Shown: positions 18,569 to 28,021, numbered from the stretch's first letter. The stretch: 64,000 nucleotides of DNA from Chakrabartia godavariana (GCA_005518185.1 RKSN01000002.1:662352-726351), one strand, 5' to 3'. The notes: a model not told the origin generated them from the sequence alone. A program made the numbers and translations.

Positions 18569-19174
18569 ATGGGCATCGTCGAACTGCTGGGCGTCGCCGC
18601 CAGCGTCAGCCTTCTCGCCGGATGGCGGCTCTATCTGTGCGTTTTCGGCACGGGCCTCGCCATGTATTTCGGCCTGATTCAAGCACCTGAGCATGTGCAG
18701 GGGCTTCAGGTTCTGGCCAACCCCTGGGTCATCGGCGTGGCCGGTCTCGGCCTCGTGGCCGAGTTTTTCGCCGACAAGGTTGCCTGGCTCGATTCGCTGT
18801 GGGACTCGGTCCACACCGCTATTCGCCCCATCGGCGGGGCACTTTTGGCAATGGCGATCGTCGATCCGTCCAACACGACATGGCAGGTGGTGGCGCTGCT
18901 CCTCGGCGGCAGCGCGGCGCTCGTCAGCCATGGCGCAAAGGCCGGCACGCGCGCCATCGTCAATGCCAGCCCGGAGCCGTTCAGCAATGTCGCCGTCTCA
19001 ACCGGTGAGGACATCGTGACCGGCGGGCTGCTCTACCTTGTCCTGCAGGAACCGGTCGCCGCCGGCTTGGTCGCCGTCGCCCTGTTGCTGGGCGCACTGG
19101 CACTGCTCATCGCGGTGCGGCGGATGCTGCAGAAACTGTTCGCAGTGCCAGAGGCAAAGACCGACGCGGGCTGA
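18569..19174 (+). CDS. DUF4126 membrane protein
   Basis: A 201-residue hydrophobic protein with about five membrane segments. It opens with SVSLLAGWRLYLCVFGTGLA and has ANPWVIGVAGLGLVAEFFAD, GAKAGTRAIVNASPEPFSNV and STGEDIVTGGLLYLVLQEP, which typify DUF4126. A GGAGAAGG ribosome site precedes the ATG. The function is unknown. It converges on dnaN across repeat copy 2. Confidence 0.8.
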   Translation: MGIVELLGVAASVSLLAGWRLYLCVFGTGLAMYFGLIQAPEHVQGLQVLANPWVIGVAGLGLVAEFFADKVAWLDSLWDSVHTAIRPIGGALLAMAIVDPSNTTWQVVALLLGGSAALVSHGAKAGTRAIVNASPEPFSNVAVSTGEDIVTGGLLYLVLQEPVAAGLVAVALLLGALALLIAVRRMLQKLFAVPEAKTDAG

Positions 19175-19197
19175 GACCTTTCGAACACCTCAACCAA

Positions 19198-19290
19198 CCG
19201 TTTGGGCTGAGCCTGTCGAAGCCCTGCCCTTTCCTGGACACCTGACCGTCACAAGGAAGGACGGCCCTTCGACAGGCTCAGGGCAAACGG
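19198..19290. repeat. Palindromic intergenic repeat, family A, copy 2
   Basis: Long inverted repeat with arms CCGTTTGGGCTGAGCCTGTC and GACAGGCTCAGGGCAAACGG, lying between the convergent DUF4126 and dnaN genes. A spacer of about 50 bp carries a second inner dyad (GCCCTGCCCTT / AAGGACGGCCC). It is likely a shared terminator. Confidence 0.85.
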
Positions 19291-19312
19291 AACAGGTTAA
19301 CGGATGGAGCCG

Positions 19313-20428
19313 TTAGACCCGCATCGGCATCAGCACGTAGAGCGCCGGCGACTTGTCATTTTCGCGGATCAGCGTCGGTGCCGCTGCATCGGCGAGATGC
19401 ACTTCAACCGTCTCGCTTTCGATCTGGCTCAGAATGTCCATCAGATAGCGGGCGTTGAAACCGATTTCAAAAGCATCCGAGCCATATTCGCCGGGCACTT
19501 CTTCCGCCGCCGTGCCATTTTCGGGCGAGGTGACGGACAGGGTGATCCGGTCCGGTTCCAGCGCCATCTTCACCGCGCGGGTCTTTTCCAGCGCGATGGT
19601 CGACACGCGGTCGACGCCCGCCATGAAGGCCTTGGGGTCGATCTTCAGGATCTTGTCATTCCCCGTCGGGATGACGCGGTTGTAATCCGGGAAAGTGCCG
19701 TCGATCAGCTTCGATGTCAGCACAGCGGTCCCAAGGCCAAACCGGATCTTGGTGGCCGACAGCGTGACTTCCACTGTGCCTTCGACTTCGTCGAGCAGCT
19801 TGCGGAGTTCGGCCACGCATTTGCGCGGCACGATGATGTCGGGCATCCCTTCGGCACCCTCCGGCCGCGGCACGGTGACGCGGGCGAGCCGGTGACCGTC
19901 GGTCGCCGCAGCCTTCAGCACCGGCTGGCCGTCATCGGCCACGTGCAGGAAAATGCCGTTGAGGTAATAGCGCGTCTCTTCGGTCGAGATCGCAAAGCGC
20001 GTCTTGTCGATGATCTGGCGCAGCGTGACCGCCGGCAGTTCGAACTTGGTCGGCAGATCGCCTTCGGCAATGATCGGGAAGTCATCGCGCGGCAACGTGT
20101 TCAGGCTGTAGCGCGAGCGGGCCGCCACGACCTGCATCTTGCCGTCCGATGCGGTGAGCGAGACCTGCGTGCCTTCCGGCAGCTTGCGGACGATGTCGAA
20201 CAAAGTGTGCGCCGAAACGGTGGTGGACCCGGCCACCTCCACGCTCGCCGCTTCCATCGTTTCGTTGATCTGGAGATCAAGGTCGGTCGCCATCAGGCGC
20301 ATCGAGCCATCGGCCATCGCCTCGATCAGCACGTTCGACAGGATCGGGATCGTGTTGCGGCGCTCCACCACGGACTGGACGTGTCCGAGGCTCCTGAGCA
20401 GATTTGCGCGTTCGATCGTCGCCTTCAT
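19313..20428 (-). CDS. dnaN: DNA polymerase III beta subunit (sliding clamp)
   Basis: A 371-residue clamp monomer. The three-domain beta fold is recognisable from LLRSLGHVQSVVERRNTIPI, ATDLDLQINETMEA, RYYLNGIFLHV, ATDGHRLARVTV, LIDGTFPDYNRVIP and the C-terminal hydrophobic pocket end SPALYVLMPMRV. The homodimer tethers Pol III and other partners to DNA. dnaA, recF and gyrB are not next to it, which is common in sphingomonads. The 139-bp gap to the divergent phosphatase gene should hold both promoters. Confidence 0.97.
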   Translation of the reverse strand: MKATIERANLLRSLGHVQSVVERRNTIPILSNVLIEAMADGSMRLMATDLDLQINETMEAASVEVAGSTTVSAHTLFDIVRKLPEGTQVSLTASDGKMQVVAARSRYSLNTLPRDDFPIIAEGDLPTKFELPAVTLRQIIDKTRFAISTEETRYYLNGIFLHVADDGQPVLKAAATDGHRLARVTVPRPEGAEGMPDIIVPRKCVAELRKLLDEVEGTVEVTLSATKIRFGLGTAVLTSKLIDGTFPDYNRVIPTGNDKILKIDPKAFMAGVDRVSTIALEKTRAVKMALEPDRITLSVTSPENGTAAEEVPGEYGSDAFEIGFNARYLMDILSQIESETVEVHLADAAAPTLIRENDKSPALYVLMPMRV

Positions 20429-20567
20429 TCAAAACCCCCGGAAGATGGTCTGACCCCCTGCCGCGCAGGGTTTTATGGTTTCGCGGACGGTCATGGACAA
20501 GATTGCGCCTGCGGGCAAGACCGGGCACGGCTTGCCATCTGATAATTTTGTGGGAAAAGCGCGAGGC

Positions 20568-21203
20568 ATGACACTTAAAGGCCGCATCTTCATCGCTCGC
20601 CACGGCGAGACTGTTTTCAACTTTGCCAAGAGGATGCAGGGCGACAAGCGCGATACGCCGCTGACGCGCACGGGATTCGCGCAGGCCGACGCCATGGGGT
20701 CCGACCTCGCCAACTGGATCGCGCCGGGGCATCCGCTGAAGATGTGGTCCTCGCCGTCCGGGCGCGCGCTGCAGACGCTGGCCATCATCTGCGAACATAT
20801 CGGCCAGGACTGGCATGAGGCGCTGCACGACCCGCGCCTCTTCGAGATCAATGTCGGCGACTGGGCCGGACGCACCTATGCCGAGATCATGGACGAGATT
20901 GGCCCGATCGTGGACCCCGAGACCGGCCTGTTCAGCGTCCGCGCGCCCAATGGCGAATGGTATGACGAGATTGCGGCCCGCCTGTCGAGCTGGATTGCGG
21001 ATACGGCGGACTATGAAGGTGACCGGCTTGTGCTGATGCACGGCATGTCGAGCCGCGTGCTGCGCGGACTGCTGCTGGGCCTCGACGTCGAGGAACCCTG
21101 GAAGGCACCCGTCGCGCCGAGCCTGCCGCAGGGGACGATGGTCGTCATCGAGGACGGTGTCGAAAAGATCGTCCGGCAGGGCGGCGGAACCCATCTCGCG
21201 TGA
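20568..21203 (+). CDS. Histidine phosphatase family protein
   Basis: A 211-residue phosphoglycerate-mutase-superfamily protein. The catalytic RHG motif lies in IFIARHGETVFNF near residue 10, with WSSPSGRALQTLAII in the middle and the second catalytic His in LMHGMSSRVLRG. The frame is open from 20475, but ATG at 20568 starts just before the conserved strand. The substrate is unknown (phosphosugar, phosphoprotein or cofactor). The stop overlaps the next gene's GTG by 4 bp. Confidence 0.87.
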   Translation: MTLKGRIFIARHGETVFNFAKRMQGDKRDTPLTRTGFAQADAMGSDLANWIAPGHPLKMWSSPSGRALQTLAIICEHIGQDWHEALHDPRLFEINVGDWAGRTYAEIMDEIGPIVDPETGLFSVRAPNGEWYDEIAARLSSWIADTADYEGDRLVLMHGMSSRVLRGLLLGLDVEEPWKAPVAPSLPQGTMVVIEDGVEKIVRQGGGTHLA

Positions 21204-21682
21204 GGCGCAGCCTCGTCTTTCTGGGTCTTCTTTTGGCGGCTGGATCCGTCCAGGCCCGTGAGGCGCTTGGCATCTTCGACGGCTGGGGCGCGTTTCGCGA
21301 TGACACGCCCTATCGCTGCTTTGCCATTGCCGAGCCGGTCGAAAAGCCTGACGGCAAATGGCGGCCCTTTGCGAGCGTCGGCCATTGGCCCGACCGCAAT
21401 GTGCGCAGCCAGCTACACATCCGCCTCAGCAGGGAACGGCGACCTTCGGCCGATGTCATGCTGACCGTGGGGGATCGCCGCTGGCGACTGGTCGCCGGGC
21501 CGTATGATGCCTGGGCACCCTCCCCCCGGCACGATGCCTTCATCATCGCCAAGATCCGCGCCGCGCGCTCAATGAGCGTCAGTTCGGTCGCAAAGGATGG
21601 CGGCGCCTTCGCCGACACCTATCGGCTCAAGGGCGCGGCAACCGCAATCGACGCGGCGGCGCTGGGGTGTATGAACAAGTAA
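21200..21682 (+). CDS. Invasion-associated locus B (IalB)-like secreted protein
   Basis: A 160-residue protein from a GTG start overlapping the upstream TGA (GTGA). A signal peptide (LVFLGLLLAAGSVQA) is followed by FDGWGAFRDDTPYRCFAIAEP, a mature domain with two Cys, and a C-terminal GCMNK. The pattern fits IalB-like periplasmic proteins of alphaproteobacteria, whose general function is unknown. It is coupled to the histidine phosphatase gene. Confidence 0.65.
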   Translation: MRRSLVFLGLLLAAGSVQAREALGIFDGWGAFRDDTPYRCFAIAEPVEKPDGKWRPFASVGHWPDRNVRSQLHIRLSRERRPSADVMLTVGDRRWRLVAGPYDAWAPSPRHDAFIIAKIRAARSMSVSSVAKDGGAFADTYRLKGAATAIDAAALGCMNK

Positions 21683-21697
21683 GCGCCTCACCAATCC

Positions 21698-21787
21698 CGT
21701 TTGGGCTGAGCGTGTCAAAGCCCCGTACTTCGCTGGACACCAAAGGCCAAAGAAGGGGCGGCCCGTCGACACGCTCAGGGCAAACGG
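21698..21787. repeat. Palindromic intergenic repeat, family A, copy 3
   Basis: Inverted repeat with arms CGTTTGGGCTGAGCGTGTCA and CGACACGCTCAGGGCAAACG, between the convergent IalB-like and aspartyl-protease genes. The central GAGCGTGTC / GACACGCTC match keeps complementarity although it differs from copies 2 and 4 (GAGCCTGTC). That looks like compensatory change in the stem. Confidence 0.85.
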
Positions 21788-21821
21788 AAGCGGTGCAAAG
21801 TTTTGTCCGAAACCACGGAGA

Positions 21822-22802
21822 TCAAGGCGCGCCCACCGCCGCCTTGTGGTTGTCAGAGGCCAGCCGGTCGCTGGGCGGCGCGATCCCCGACGGGAGCAGG
21901 AACTTGATCTTGCGCGAGGCAAAATCGACCGAGACGCGCTGGAAGGCGCGCAGGCTTTCCATGCCGAGCAGCATCGACGGCTTCTTTTCAAGCTCGAAAA
22001 CCTTGAACGGATGCGCATCGGCAAAGGCCAGCGCCGCATTGCCCAGCATCACGCCGCCGATGCGCAGCTTGTTGACGATGGTGTAGTCCGCAGGCGTCGA
22101 CTTCCCGAGAACGTCGATCATTTCAATCGGCTTGACCGGCGTTGTCGGGTTGCGTTCGACCATCAGCTTGCGCAGCTTGGAATTGCCGACGCTGTTCTGC
22201 GCCCCGGTGTCGACGATCACCCAGACCTTTTGGCCATTGGCATCGGCATCTGCCAGCACCAGCTGCCCAAGCCGCGTGCGCGCCGTGACGACGATGAGAT
22301 CACTCCCTTCGGGGAGGACATCTTCGGGCGTGTCCGACGCCTGCAAGGTCATCGTGCCCGCCGGAAAGTCGATGACGATCCGCTGCCCTTTCAGGCTGTC
22401 GATCCCGATCAGGCCATCAGCGCCGATGAACCGGCGGGGCAGCGCCGCCGCCTTCACCCTGCGCGCAACATTGGTCGACACCTGCACGCGGTCAATCTTC
22501 ACGATGTTGACCTCAGCCGAGCCGCCCATGGCGTGGAGCTTCGCCGTTCCACTGCGCGGCAGGGCAAGCTGTTCGGCGAGTTCGCGGGATATGACCGTCC
22601 GGTCGGCACCGGTGTCGATCACGAACTGAAAGGGGCCCTGCCCGTTGATCGTCACGGGGACGGTCATGCGGTTCGCCAGATCGCTGCCCGTTTCGACGGT
22701 CGAGGCGACCGGCGGCACGTCGCTGACCGGCGCTGTCGGCGTTTCGGCAGAAAGTGGTGCGGCGAAAAGCAGCGCGGCCGCAATGGCACCCGTGCGCATC
22801 AT
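21822..22802 (-). CDS. Secreted retropepsin-like aspartyl protease with two DTGA motifs
   Basis: A 326-residue protein with a signal peptide (AIAAALLFAAPLSAE). The first catalytic motif is FVIDTGADRTVIS (about residue 63) and the second WVIVDTGAQNSVG (about residue 196). The hydrophobic glycine motifs ADGLIGIDSL and PSMLLGMESL follow each. Two retropepsin-like lobes in one chain imply an intramolecular pair, unlike single-lobe bacterial members that dimerise. It acts outside the cytoplasm, possibly as a periplasmic processing protease. Confidence 0.82.
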   Translation of the reverse strand: MMRTGAIAAALLFAAPLSAETPTAPVSDVPPVASTVETGSDLANRMTVPVTINGQGPFQFVIDTGADRTVISRELAEQLALPRSGTAKLHAMGGSAEVNIVKIDRVQVSTNVARRVKAAALPRRFIGADGLIGIDSLKGQRIVIDFPAGTMTLQASDTPEDVLPEGSDLIVVTARTRLGQLVLADADANGQKVWVIVDTGAQNSVGNSKLRKLMVERNPTTPVKPIEMIDVLGKSTPADYTIVNKLRIGGVMLGNAALAFADAHPFKVFELEKKPSMLLGMESLRAFQRVSVDFASRKIKFLLPSGIAPPSDRLASDNHKAAVGAP

Positions 22803-22890
22803 CCTCTCCTCAGCATTCCGGCTATGTCTTCAGGCTGCCGGAGGGTCAGGATAGCACCGGCCGGAGGCGGCGCAAACGAGTCTTTCCGGC

Positions 22891-25293
22891 CTAGCCCGTC
22901 TGCATCGCCGCGCGTGCAAGCGTTTCTGCTTCAAAGAGAAGCTGGTCTTCGCTCGCGCGTTGGGCGACGCTTTCCTGCCCGATGATCGCCATGACAGGCA
23001 CGGCAAGCGGACTGATTCGGTTGAGCGTCCGGTGCACCATCGTGTCGGTCGCGCGATCGAGCAGCGCGCCCAAGCGGCCGACATCGGCCATGCGCGTCCG
23101 CGCGTCGGCCCAGGCCGCCTCGATCAGCAGATGGTCGGGCTCATATTTGCGCAGCACGTCATAGATGAGGTCGGTCGAGAAGGTGACCTGCCGCCCCGTC
23201 TTGCGCTTGCCGGGGATCTGCCGTTCGACCAGCCCGCCGATAATCGCGACTTCGCGGAAAGCCCGCTTCAGCAGCGCCGAATTCTCCACCCAGTCAACGA
23301 ACTCATCGGTCATGATGTCGCGCGACAGCAGCTCTTCGGGGCGCTCGACCGGCTCAAGGCTCCAGATTGCAAAGCTGTAGTCGTTGGCGACAAAGCCGAT
23401 GGGATGGAGGCCGCGCGCCTCCATCCGGCGTGTGATGAGCATGGCCAGCGACTGGTGCGCGTTCCAGCCTTCGAAGCTGTAGATGACCATATAGTGCATC
23501 TGTTCATGCGGGAATGTCTCGACAAGCAGTTCACCGGGCGCCGGGATGGTGGAGACAATCGCCTGCATCTCCAGCCATTCGCGGACATCATCGGGGAAGC
23601 GCGTCCAGCTTTTCCGGTCATGGAGGAACGTCCGCACCCGTCCGGCCAGATGCGTCGTCAGCGGCATGCGCGCGCCCATATAGCTTGGAATGCGGGCCTT
23701 CTTGGTCGTGGCCCGCACGATCAGATCCGTTCCGTCGGTCCGCTCAACCTCAAGGCTCATCCCGGAAAAGGCAAAGGTATCCCCCGGCATCAGGCTGGCG
23801 GCGAAATACTCGTCGAGCTGGCCAAGGCGCCGTCCGTTCTTGAAGCGCACGTCGAGCATGGGCGTGTCGACAATGATCCCGGCATTGAGCCGGTGCTGCG
23901 CGGCGAATTGCGGATGGGTGACGCGCCACAGGCCGTCCTTGCCCTTGGTCAGACGGCGGAACCGGTCATAGGCCCGCAGCGCATAACCGCCCGTCGCAAT
24001 GAAATCGAGCAGACGGGCAAACTGTTCCGGCGTCACGTCCCGATATTGGTGGCAGCCGCGGAGTTCCGACAGCATCTCCGCTTCGTCGAACGGCGCCGCG
24101 CACGCGCACGCCATGATGTGCTGGGCAAGGACATCGAGGCTCCCGGCGCGGAACGGCTCACCGTCCAGCACGCCTTCCTGAATGGCATCATAGGCCGCCA
24201 GGGCCTCGAGGTATTCGAAGCGATTGCCGGGCACGAGGATCGCCTCCGACGGCTCGTCCAGCCGGTGATTGGCACGGCCGATCCGCTGCAACAGGCGCGA
24301 TGACCCCTTGGGCGCCCCCATCTGGATCACGCAGTCGACGCTGCCCCAGTCCACCCCCAGATCAAGGCTGGCCGTCGCGACAAGCGCGCGGATGCGGCCA
24401 TCGGCCATCGCATTTTCAACCTTGCGCCGCGCCTCTATGTCCAGACTGCCATGGTGGATGCCGATGGGCAGCTTGAGCTCATTGGCGTCCCACAGCTCCT
24501 GAAAGATCAGCTCGCACAGCCCGCGCGTGTTGCAGAAGACAATCGTCGTCTGGTGCGTCTCAATCTCGGCCATCACCTGTTCGGCGGCATAGGCGCCCGA
24601 ATGTCCGGCCCAGGGCACGCGATCTTCCGGCAGCAGAATATCGAGCTTTGGCGGCGCGCCGGGATCACCGAGCACGAGCCGGACGTCGCCGCCCGACGGG
24701 GCGAGCCATTGGCGATACTGGTCGGGCTCTGCCACCGTCGCCGACAGCGCCGTCCGCCGAATCTGCGGGGCAATCGCCTGCAACCGCGCCATCGACACGT
24801 TGAGCAGGTCGCCGCGCTTGCCGGTGGCAAAGGCATGGACCTCGTCAATGATGATGCGCTTCAGCCCGGCGAACATCTGGAAGCTGTCGGGATAGGAGAG
24901 GAGCAGGCTCAGGCTTTCGGGCGTGGTCAGCAGGATTTGCGGCGGGCGGGCGCGCTGGCGGGCCTTTCGGTCCGAAGGCGTGTCACCCGTGCGGGTCTCC
25001 ACCCGGATGTCGAGCCCCATCTCCTCAATGGGCCGGAGCAGATTGCGCCGCACATCGACCGCAAGCGCCTTTAAGGGCGAGATGTAGAGCGTGTGCAGGC
25101 CGTCTTCTGGCGCTTCGATCAGGTCGGCAAGCGTCGCGAGAAACCCCGCCAGCGTCTTGCCCGCCCCCGTCGGCGCGACGAGCAGGGCGTGCGCCCCCGC
25201 GCGCGCCGCCTCAAGCATCTCGACCTGATAGCGGCGCGGTTGCCAGCCACGGCTGTCGAACCAGTTCTGCAGGGGCGGCGGAAGCGACGTCAC
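22891..25293 (-). CDS. Lhr-like ligase-associated DEXH-box helicase
   Basis: An 800-residue superfamily 2 helicase. Walker A is LLVAPTGAGKTLAGFLATL (about residues 38-56), motif II DEVH in RIIIDEVHAFATGKRGD, motif III LSATVAEPD, and motif VI QRIGRANHRLDEPSEAI. A long C-terminal Lhr winged-helix/beta region follows. Length and order match the DNA-repair helicase that often travels with an ATP-dependent ligase and a beta-lactamase-fold exonuclease. Those partners are not adjacent here. I regard it as a housekeeping repair enzyme, not as part of the defence island. Confidence 0.88.
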   Translation of the reverse strand: MTSLPPPLQNWFDSRGWQPRRYQVEMLEAARAGAHALLVAPTGAGKTLAGFLATLADLIEAPEDGLHTLYISPLKALAVDVRRNLLRPIEEMGLDIRVETRTGDTPSDRKARQRARPPQILLTTPESLSLLLSYPDSFQMFAGLKRIIIDEVHAFATGKRGDLLNVSMARLQAIAPQIRRTALSATVAEPDQYRQWLAPSGGDVRLVLGDPGAPPKLDILLPEDRVPWAGHSGAYAAEQVMAEIETHQTTIVFCNTRGLCELIFQELWDANELKLPIGIHHGSLDIEARRKVENAMADGRIRALVATASLDLGVDWGSVDCVIQMGAPKGSSRLLQRIGRANHRLDEPSEAILVPGNRFEYLEALAAYDAIQEGVLDGEPFRAGSLDVLAQHIMACACAAPFDEAEMLSELRGCHQYRDVTPEQFARLLDFIATGGYALRAYDRFRRLTKGKDGLWRVTHPQFAAQHRLNAGIIVDTPMLDVRFKNGRRLGQLDEYFAASLMPGDTFAFSGMSLEVERTDGTDLIVRATTKKARIPSYMGARMPLTTHLAGRVRTFLHDRKSWTRFPDDVREWLEMQAIVSTIPAPGELLVETFPHEQMHYMVIYSFEGWNAHQSLAMLITRRMEARGLHPIGFVANDYSFAIWSLEPVERPEELLSRDIMTDEFVDWVENSALLKRAFREVAIIGGLVERQIPGKRKTGRQVTFSTDLIYDVLRKYEPDHLLIEAAWADARTRMADVGRLGALLDRATDTMVHRTLNRISPLAVPVMAIIGQESVAQRASEDQLLFEAETLARAAMQTG

Positions 25294-25432
25294 GCCCTCT
25301 TATGCACGTTTAGGGCGCCTGCGCTCCAGCCCGAATTGCACGCGGCGCGACCTGAACTTTACGAATGTTTCATGAGGATGGCCGCCATGTTTGTGATATT
25401 CCTCGCCAAAATGACCCCTTCTGGAGCACCGC

Positions 25433-26203
25433 ATGATCGCCACCATCAAGACGCAGCTTCGCCAGATGCGCCGCGAAGGAAAGGCCGTCGGCCTCATCAA
25501 TGCGATTGCCTATGGCAATTACCAGATGAAGAACATCAAGGACTGGATGAACGCGGGATCCATGAAGAAGCTGCTCGATAAGCGGGCTTTTTCTCCGGAC
25601 ACCGAAAAGCTGGTGCAGTTCACCATGCACGAAAGCGGCGGGGCGATCCGGCCGTTGCAGAACCCCTGGGAAATCAGCGAGCTGATGAAGCGCGTCCGCG
25701 ACAAGAAGCCGCGCGTCATCGTGGAAATCGGCACGGCGAAGGGCGGCACGCTCTTCCTCTTCTGCCAGCACGCGGCGGACGATGCGACGATCATCAGCCT
25801 TGACCTGCCCTTTGGCCGTAATGGCGGCGGCTATCCCAAGTGGAAGGAAAAACTCTACGCCAAGTTCGCCAAGCCCGGTCAGACGCTCCACCTCATGCGC
25901 GCCAACTCGCATCTGGACGAAACCCGCACCCGCATCGAAGCGCTCCTGAAAGGCCGCAAGATAGACGTGCTAATGATCGATGCCGACCACAGCTACGAAG
26001 GCGTGAAGCGCGATTACGACCTCTACTCACCTCTCGTCGCCGAAGACGGCTTCATCGCCATGCACGACGTGATCCCCAACCGCTTCGACCCCGAAATCGA
26101 AGTCCACCGCTTCTGGGACGAACTCAAGGCGACCGAAAAGACCGAGGAACTGGTCCATGACTATGGCCAGGGGAATTTGGGGATCGGGATTGTGCGGCGG
26201 TGA
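25433..26203 (+). CDS. Class I SAM-dependent methyltransferase / cephalosporin-hydroxylase-like protein
   Basis: A 256-residue protein with motif I VIVEIGTAKGGTLFLF (about residues 98-113), the acidic strand end ATIISLDLPFGRNGG, and DVLMIDADHSYEGVKRDYDLY in the middle. This pattern is shared by Methyltransf_24 and CmcI-like proteins. The N terminus (about 90 residues) is helical and of unknown role. The acceptor is unknown; polysaccharide or small-molecule methylation is common in the family. Confidence 0.72.
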   Translation: MIATIKTQLRQMRREGKAVGLINAIAYGNYQMKNIKDWMNAGSMKKLLDKRAFSPDTEKLVQFTMHESGGAIRPLQNPWEISELMKRVRDKKPRVIVEIGTAKGGTLFLFCQHAADDATIISLDLPFGRNGGGYPKWKEKLYAKFAKPGQTLHLMRANSHLDETRTRIEALLKGRKIDVLMIDADHSYEGVKRDYDLYSPLVAEDGFIAMHDVIPNRFDPEIEVHRFWDELKATEKTEELVHDYGQGNLGIGIVRR

Positions 26204-26237
26204 TCGTGGGATCGTTACCGTTGCGCCTGAACACATG

Positions 26238-26329
26238 CCGTTTGCCCTGAGCCTGTCGAAGGGCCGTCCTTGCCTGTGAACCGCGCTGTCCGGAAGGACA
26301 CTGCCTTGACTGGCTCAGCACGAACGGAG
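26238..26329. repeat. Palindromic intergenic repeat, family A, copy 4
   Basis: Inverted repeat with left arm CCGTTTGCCCTGAGCCTGTC and a diverged right arm TTGACTGGCTCAGCACGAACGG. It lies between the convergent methyltransferase and phosphomannomutase genes. The right arm is the most degenerate of the five copies. Confidence 0.75.
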
Positions 26330-26359
26330 ATGAGCGGTCCGCGGCCCCCCCCCTCTGTC

Positions 26360-27760
26360 CTAGTGCCCGACACTCCCCTGCCCCACACCTGACGCCACCA
26401 GCTGCGCGTCGATTTGCATCAGCAGCCGGTCCAATCCCGCCTGATCTTTCGCTTCGGCGCGGGCCACCAGCTCAGCGCCCGTATTTGAGGCACGCAGCAG
26501 CCACCAGCCGTCGGACGTGCGGACACGTGCGCCATCGGCGCGGTTGACCTCGGCGCCGTCGGTCGCGAGCCGGGCCAGAACCTCTTCGATGACCTGGAAC
26601 TTGCGGCTGTCCTCGACCGGAAAGCGTAGCTCCGGCGTGGCGACGAGGGGCGGGAGGGCATCGTGCAGCTCGGTCAACGACCCGCCCTGATCTGCAACCG
26701 CCTCAATCAGCCGCAGCGCTGCGTAAAAGCCGTCATCAAAGCCATACCAGCGATCGGCGAAGAAGAAGTGGCCGGTCATCTCGCCGCCCAGCTGCGCGCC
26801 GCAGGCGCGCATTTTTGCCTTGATGAGGCTGTGCCCGGTCTTCCACATGACCGGCACACCGCCAAGCGTGGCCACCGTGTCGAACAGCGACTGGCTGGTC
26901 TTCACATCCGCGATCACGGTGGCGCCGGGCGAGGACTTCAGAAGAGTCTTCGCCAATATGGTCAAAAGCTGATCCCCGCGCAGCGTGCGGCCTTTGCCGT
27001 CGACCGCGCCCAAACGGTCGGCATCGCCGTCAAAAGCCACTCCGAAATCGAGCTTCTTCTCGACGACAAGGCGGCGCAGATCGTCAAGGTTCGCCTCCAC
27101 CGTCGGATCAGGGTGGTGGTTGGGGAAATGGCCGTCAATCTCGGCAAACAGGACATGATGTTCGCCCGGCAGCCGCTGGACGAGGGCTGCGAGGACGGCG
27201 CCGCCCGCCCCATTGCCCGCGTCCCAGCCGATCCGGAATGTCTGGCGCGGCACGTCGCGGACGAGACGATCCAGATAGGCGTCAAAGACGTTGACGTCGC
27301 GCACATGGCCCGTGCCGCTTTCCCAATCCCCCGCCTCGGCCAGCGTGCCGAGCGCACGAATGCCGTCGCCGTGGAGCGGCGCATGGGCGTGCACCATCTT
27401 GAAGCCGTTGTGGTCGGGGGGATTGTGGCTGCCGGTTATCTGGATGCCGCCGTCAACGCCCTCCAATTCTGCCTCGGCATAATAGAGCATGGGCGTTGGC
27501 CCTAGGCCGATGCGCACGACGTCAATGCCCGTCTCGGTCAATCCCCTGATGAGCGCGGCCTCAAGCGCCGGCGACGACAGCCGCCCATCATAGCCGACCG
27601 CAACGGTGCGTCCCCCGGCCCGCCGGACACGCGTTCCAAAGCTGCGCCCGATCGCCCAGCCGTCCTCGGCGAAGAGCGTTTTCCCGACGACGCCGCGAAT
27701 GTCATATTCGCGCAGGATGGACCGGTGGAAGCTATGCACGGCGCCGGACGGCCAGATCAA
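26360..27760 (-). CDS. Phosphomannomutase/phosphoglucomutase (AlgC/ManB family)
   Basis: About 466 residues from a TTG start immediately after the upstream stop; a GTG seven codons in is an alternative. The four-domain alpha-D-phosphohexomutase fold is marked by ILREYDIRGVVG, the phosphoserine loop GIQITGSHNPPDHNGFKM, the metal loop VAFDGDADRLGAVD, the sugar-binding GGEMTGHFFFADR and a C-terminal RASNTGAELVARAEA phosphate-binding loop. It interconverts mannose or glucose 1- and 6-phosphates for exopolysaccharide and LPS sugar nucleotides. It appears cotranscribed with the J-protein and mipZ genes. Confidence 0.92.
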   Translation of the reverse strand: MIWPSGAVHSFHRSILREYDIRGVVGKTLFAEDGWAIGRSFGTRVRRAGGRTVAVGYDGRLSSPALEAALIRGLTETGIDVVRIGLGPTPMLYYAEAELEGVDGGIQITGSHNPPDHNGFKMVHAHAPLHGDGIRALGTLAEAGDWESGTGHVRDVNVFDAYLDRLVRDVPRQTFRIGWDAGNGAGGAVLAALVQRLPGEHHVLFAEIDGHFPNHHPDPTVEANLDDLRRLVVEKKLDFGVAFDGDADRLGAVDGKGRTLRGDQLLTILAKTLLKSSPGATVIADVKTSQSLFDTVATLGGVPVMWKTGHSLIKAKMRACGAQLGGEMTGHFFFADRWYGFDDGFYAALRLIEAVADQGGSLTELHDALPPLVATPELRFPVEDSRKFQVIEEVLARLATDGAEVNRADGARVRTSDGWWLLRASNTGAELVARAEAKDQAGLDRLLMQIDAQLVASGVGQGSVGH

Positions 27761-28021
27761 TCATCCGCGCAGGCGACCGAGCAGCACGTCACGCGCCTGA
27801 TTGACGCGCGCGGCAAGGTCGGCGCTGCCGCCGGCATCGGGATGCACCTTGGCGATCAGCCGCTTGTGCGCCTCCAGCACCGTCTCCGTATCAGCGTCCG
27901 GATCGATCCCGAGCAGCTTTGCCGCCTCCCCGCGCGACAACGCGCCGCTGGGCTGGAGCGCGCCCTTGCCGATCCAGATGATGATCCCGATGATCGCAAC
28001 GAAAAGGAGAAAGCGCATCAT
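27761..28021 (-). CDS. Membrane-anchored minimal J-domain protein
   Basis: An 86-residue protein: one N-terminal membrane helix (FLLFVAIIGIIIWIG), then a short linker and a compact J domain with LGIDPDADTETVLEAHKRL and the HPD motif in AKVHPDAGGSADL. The arrangement resembles Pam18/Tim14-like J-proteins, which stimulate an Hsp70 at a membrane. The start overlaps the mipZ stop by 4 bp. A co-chaperone role for DnaK at the inner membrane is inferred. Confidence 0.85.
   Translation of the reverse strand: MMRFLLFVAIIGIIIWIGKGALQPSGALSRGEAAKLLGIDPDADTETVLEAHKRLIAKVHPDAGGSADLAARVNQARDVLLGRLRG

Noticed and set aside
22891..25293. Lhr-like helicase as a possible defence helicase
   Set aside because: It matches the ligase-associated repair type, lies 24 kb from the island, and its neighbours are housekeeping genes.
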